Shown here piece after piece: positions 16,105-18,228 of a stretch of DNA of 18,228 bases; positions within the stretch are counted from its first letter, which is position 1; each line of letters begins with the position of its first letter. The stretch comes from a bacterium (GTDB lineage Bacteria > JAMOTN01). Position numbers and translations under genes: made by a program. The notes below the pieces were generated by a model. The model did not search any database. It saw only the letters and a list, made by a program, of their open reading frames with translations, and was not told where the DNA came from. The stretch is from positions 1 to 18,228 of the forward strand of contig JAMOTN010000074.1 of assembly GCA_027062325.1 (NCBI GenBank). The letters are read 5' to 3'.

Positions 16105-17440
16105 GGAAGAAGATCACGAACAAACAGATAGTTTTAATAAAAGTTTGAAACTGAAATGGAATAGAGAAAAATGCACGGGCTGCAGGGCTTGCGAAGTTGC
16201 ATGTTTGGCAGCTTACAATGAGCAGCCTTTAGCGGTTAGTCTTTTATTTGTTGCTTCATCTCCGTTGAGATTCAAGAATGGGGAGATTGTTTTGTGTAAG
16301 CTTTGTAATGAATGCAAAGCTCAAGAGGCTTGTACTTCTGGTGCTTTTAGAAGATCAAGCAAAGGTTTTGAAATAGATAGATATAGATGCACTTCTTGTT
16401 TGAGTTGCGTTGTTGCTTGTCCGTACGATGTGCCTTTTTACGATGGTAGTCGTGTTGTTATGTGTAATGCCTGTGACGGAGAATTTTCGTGCGTTAAAGC
16501 ATGTAAAGGTGGAGCTTTAAGATTGGAAAGTTTGAAAGAAGAAAATTTTATAGGGAAAAGATGTGGAGAAGATGAAAATGAGTTGGAAGTATCGCGTTCA
16601 GAGATGAATTTTGTTGTTGGAGAAGGAGAGGTTGCATGGGAGGTATTGAGAAGTTTAAAGGGGAAAAACAACTTTTTAGTGGGGCGCGTTTTTCCTTACT
16701 ACTGTAGAAATATATCACTCATTGTTTTTAATTATTCTTCGTTTAGAAAAGCAGAGATTGCGTCAAAAGATGAATTCTTTAAGGTTTGCAATGAGTTTAT
16801 AGAAATTAAATATTATAGTGGTTTTGAAGAGAAAATTTTAGAAGTTTTGGAGGAAAAAGTTGTCCGAAAAGAGGGTGATTTTGAAGTAAATATCTATCTT
16901 ACTCCTGTTTTTGATATAAATGGAGTTTTGTTTGAGTTAGCAAGGAAGAGGGTTTATACTGAACCTAACAGAAGATTTTTGATTTATGGTACGGGCTTTA
17001 GAGCTCTCGAGTTTTGTTTGTTAGCTTCAGAAAAGGGATTTGAAGTTTTCTGGGCTTATCCTGGTAATTTCGGAGTTAAAACAGATCAAGAGGGGTTACT
17101 AAAAAGACTGTTATTTAGAAAGGGTATAAAAGTTTTTCCATGGTTTGAATTGGTGGAAGTGAAGCGTGGGTTTCTCTCCAACACTTATAGAATTATTTCT
17201 AAGAATGGGGAGATATTGGTTGGAGACTACTTTGTTGATTTTAGAAATTTAACTTACACCTATCCTTCATTTGATGTTGTTCAATTCAAAAATGCGCTGA
17301 AAAACTACAAAGTTAATTTAAAATTTGTTTCATTTTCAAAGCAAGAAATTTTCTCTAGGAGGTTTGAGGATTGGTGGATTTTTGAAAAAGATTACAAGGT
17401 GATCGTTAGGTATCCCTATAAAGTTAGTTTTAATAACTAA
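16088..17440 (+). CDS. CooF/DMSO-reductase-beta-like ferredoxin fused to a decayed NAD(P)/FAD oxidoreductase
   Basis: Residues 29-139 hold four Cys quartets: C29-C32-C35-C39, C70-C73-C76-C82, C101-C104-C107-C111 (followed by P) and C126-C129-C135-C139. This is the four-[4Fe-4S] arrangement of electron-transfer subunits such as CooF, HycB or DmsB. From about 173 the sequence resembles the N-terminal FAD region of pyridine-nucleotide disulphide oxidoreductases (NFVVGEGEVAWEVLRSL, then VFPYYCR, like the usual PYYSRPLL). From about 296 it resembles the NAD(P) Rossmann region (LIYGTGFRALEFCLLASEKG). Both glycine motifs are degraded (GEGEVA; GTGFRA), and the C-terminal FAD-contact GD region and dimer domain are not recognisable; the protein ends at 450 residues. 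GGAGAG lies eight bases before ATG 16088. It could be an electron carrier whose reductase half is now structural. The first half is certain and the second is inference. Confidence 0.85.
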   Translation: MEVRIREEDHEQTDSFNKSLKLKWNREKCTGCRACEVACLAAYNEQPLAVSLLFVASSPLRFKNGEIVLCKLCNECKAQEACTSGAFRRSSKGFEIDRYRCTSCLSCVVACPYDVPFYDGSRVVMCNACDGEFSCVKACKGGALRLESLKEENFIGKRCGEDENELEVSRSEMNFVVGEGEVAWEVLRSLKGKNNFLVGRVFPYYCRNISLIVFNYSSFRKAEIASKDEFFKVCNEFIEIKYYSGFEEKILEVLEEKVVRKEGDFEVNIYLTPVFDINGVLFELARKRVYTEPNRRFLIYGTGFRALEFCLLASEKGFEVFWAYPGNFGVKTDQEGLLKRLLFRKGIKVFPWFELVEVKRGFLSNTYRIISKNGEILVGDYFVDFRNLTYTYPSFDVVQFKNALKNYKVNLKFVSFSKQEIFSRRFEDWWIFEKDYKVIVRYPYKVSFNN

Positions 17441-17444
17441 AAGA

Positions 17445-17473
17445 TTGACAAGTTAACAATTAGAGTGTAAAAT
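17445..17473 (+). promoter_or_regulatory. Sigma70-type promoter for kamA
   Basis: TTGACA (17445-17450), a perfect -35 hexamer, is followed after exactly 17 bases by TAAAAT (17468-17473), five of six matches to the -10 consensus. It begins four bases beyond the stop of the ferredoxin-fusion gene and points at kamA. Transcription would start near 17480. Confidence 0.75.
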
Positions 17474-17667
17474 AAAAGTAGGATTTTCTTACTTCTGTAT
17501 TAATAGAAATTAATTGAAGAATTTTGCTTTTAACTTTTCAAGTGCTAGGCAGATAGTCTTGCATGGAATAGATAGTTATTTTGATTGAGCAGTTTTAATC
17601 TGAAATGTTGCTTTGGTATTAGTATCAAAAGGGATTTCATATATAGGAGTCCAGGAGGTGAAGAGGT
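17474..17667 (+). promoter_or_regulatory. Long untranslated leader of kamA with small hairpins
   Basis: About 190 bases separate the promoter from the kamA start. AAGTA/TACTT (17476-17494) could pair at the 5' end. CAAG-CTA/TAG-CTTG (17539-17561) forms an interrupted stem. TTTGGTA/TATCAAA (17612-17629, one G-T pair) closes a four-base loop of TTAG. I recognise no known riboswitch class (no lysine, SAM or c-di-GMP aptamer consensus) and no T-rich terminator. The ribosome site AGGAGGTG (17653-17660) is seven bases before the ATG. Confidence 0.4.
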
Positions 17668-18228
17668 ATGCCTGTGAAATTTTACAACAAAATTGACGAT
17701 GTGCCGTATCTTAGCGAAGAGGAGAAAAAAGAGTTGAAACCAGTTGCAGAAAAATTTAACTTTTTAGTCAATGATTATTATCTGGGACTTATAAATTGGA
17801 ATGATCCCAATGATCCAATAAGAAGGCTTGTGATTCCAACAGCTGATGAAATAAATGATGATTGGCCAACTGATCCTTCTAAAGAGTCCCACTACACGAT
17901 TATGAAAGGAGTACAGCATAAGTATAAATCTACATGTCTTTTTTTGGTTAGTTCTGTATGTGCGGGGGTTTGTCGCTATTGTTTTAGAAAGCGTATATTC
18001 TTTCAGGGAAAAGATCCTGAAAAACTTGAAGATTTGGAAAAGGCTTTGGAGTATGTGCGTGAGCACAAAGAGATTACAAATGTGTTGTTGACAGGTGGGG
18101 ATCCACTCATGCTTCCTACAAAAGATTTGAGGCGAGTAATAGAGGGGCTTCGTCAGATAGAGCATGTTAGGACTATAAGATTGGGAACACGTGTTCCAGT
18201 TTACTATCCACAGCGTATTTTGGAAGAT
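17668..18228 (+). CDS. kamA: KamA-family radical SAM protein (lysine 2,3-aminomutase-like), 3' partial
   Basis: The open frame runs to the last base with 187 codons visible. Family members migrate an amino group from C2 to C3 of lysine or related substrates (glutamate, EF-P lysine) using S-adenosylmethionine, a [4Fe-4S] cluster and PLP. The cluster motif CAGVCRYCF (C-x3-C-x2-C) is followed by RKRIFFQGK, and TGGDPLMLP and RLGTRVPVYYPQR match the conserved SAM and substrate-binding stretches of KamA. The N-terminal part with DYYLGLINWNDPNDPIRRL is also typical. The PLP lysine lies beyond the window, so the activity cannot be judged complete. No beta-lysine acetyltransferase (AblB) or EF-P gene is in view, so true lysine 2,3-aminomutase, glutamate aminomutase and EpmB-like roles remain open. 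It has its own promoter and long leader. Confidence 0.9.
   Translation, partial: MPVKFYNKIDDVPYLSEEEKKELKPVAEKFNFLVNDYYLGLINWNDPNDPIRRLVIPTADEINDDWPTDPSKESHYTIMKGVQHKYKSTCLFLVSSVCAGVCRYCFRKRIFFQGKDPEKLEDLEKALEYVREHKEITNVLLTGGDPLMLPTKDLRRVIEGLRQIEHVRTIRLGTRVPVYYPQRILED

Noticed and set aside
17474-17667. Lysine or c-di-GMP riboswitch before kamA
   Set aside because: Neither aptamer's conserved core sequence is visible; only small generic hairpins are present.
17764-18165. Reverse-strand open frame of about 133 codons
   Set aside because: It lies wholly antisense to the clear KamA coding sequence and its translation shows no recognisable motif; it is a chance open frame.

Overview
The window is AT-rich bacterial DNA (mid-30s percent GC by eye), and every supported gene lies on the + strand. 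GTG starts are common, Shine-Dalgarno sites are strong, and neighbouring genes are closely packed or overlap. Two lipoprotein signal peptides, a RseC-type membrane protein and a methyl-accepting chemotaxis methylesterase (CheB) point to a didermic, chemotactic bacterium. The protein style, a KamA-type radical SAM enzyme and a CooF-like ferredoxin suggest an anaerobic, possibly thermophilic lineage; low-GC Aquificota (Desulfurobacteriaceae-like) is my best guess from protein resemblance, and it is not proven here.

Region 1 (1-6159) is the 3' end of a giant modular protein. About nineteen Ig-like carboxypeptidase-regulatory-type modules in tandem are followed by one EF-hand-like calcium loop in an SdrD-B-like module and a unique Trp/Tyr/Gly-rich C-terminal part of about 340 residues. 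Its start lies upstream of the window. Region 2 (6242-7429) is a complete tyrosyl-tRNA synthetase of the KMSKS/S4 type, followed by a small inverted repeat that may be a weak terminator.

Region 3 (7528-14105) is a tight signalling and envelope cluster: a lipoprotein translationally coupled to CheB, a RseC/MucC-family protein, a PhnD-like periplasmic-binding lipoprotein with no transporter beside it, a membrane HAMP-GAF-GGDEF diguanylate cyclase, and an uncharacterised 553-residue coiled-coil protein. Overlaps of 4, 40 and 47 bases and gaps of 16 and 59 bases imply one transcript. A plausible reading is that the PhnD-like lipoprotein reports a ligand to the diguanylate cyclase, whose c-di-GMP output acts on motility or surface functions, but no sequence feature proves this.

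Region 4 (14142-17440) continues in the same direction with a class I/II aminotransferase, a PHP-family metal-dependent phosphoesterase, and an overlapping gene for a four-cluster CooF/DMSO-reductase-beta-like ferredoxin fused to what looks like a decayed NAD(P)/FAD oxidoreductase. That fusion is the most unusual single protein in the window.

Region 5 (17441-18228) has a near-consensus sigma70 promoter, a roughly 190-base untranslated leader with small hairpins, and the first 187 codons of a KamA (lysine 2,3-aminomutase) family radical SAM enzyme, which runs off the window end. The longest stretch without a gene is the 227 bases before kamA. I see no tRNA, rRNA, CRISPR array or insertion sequence.
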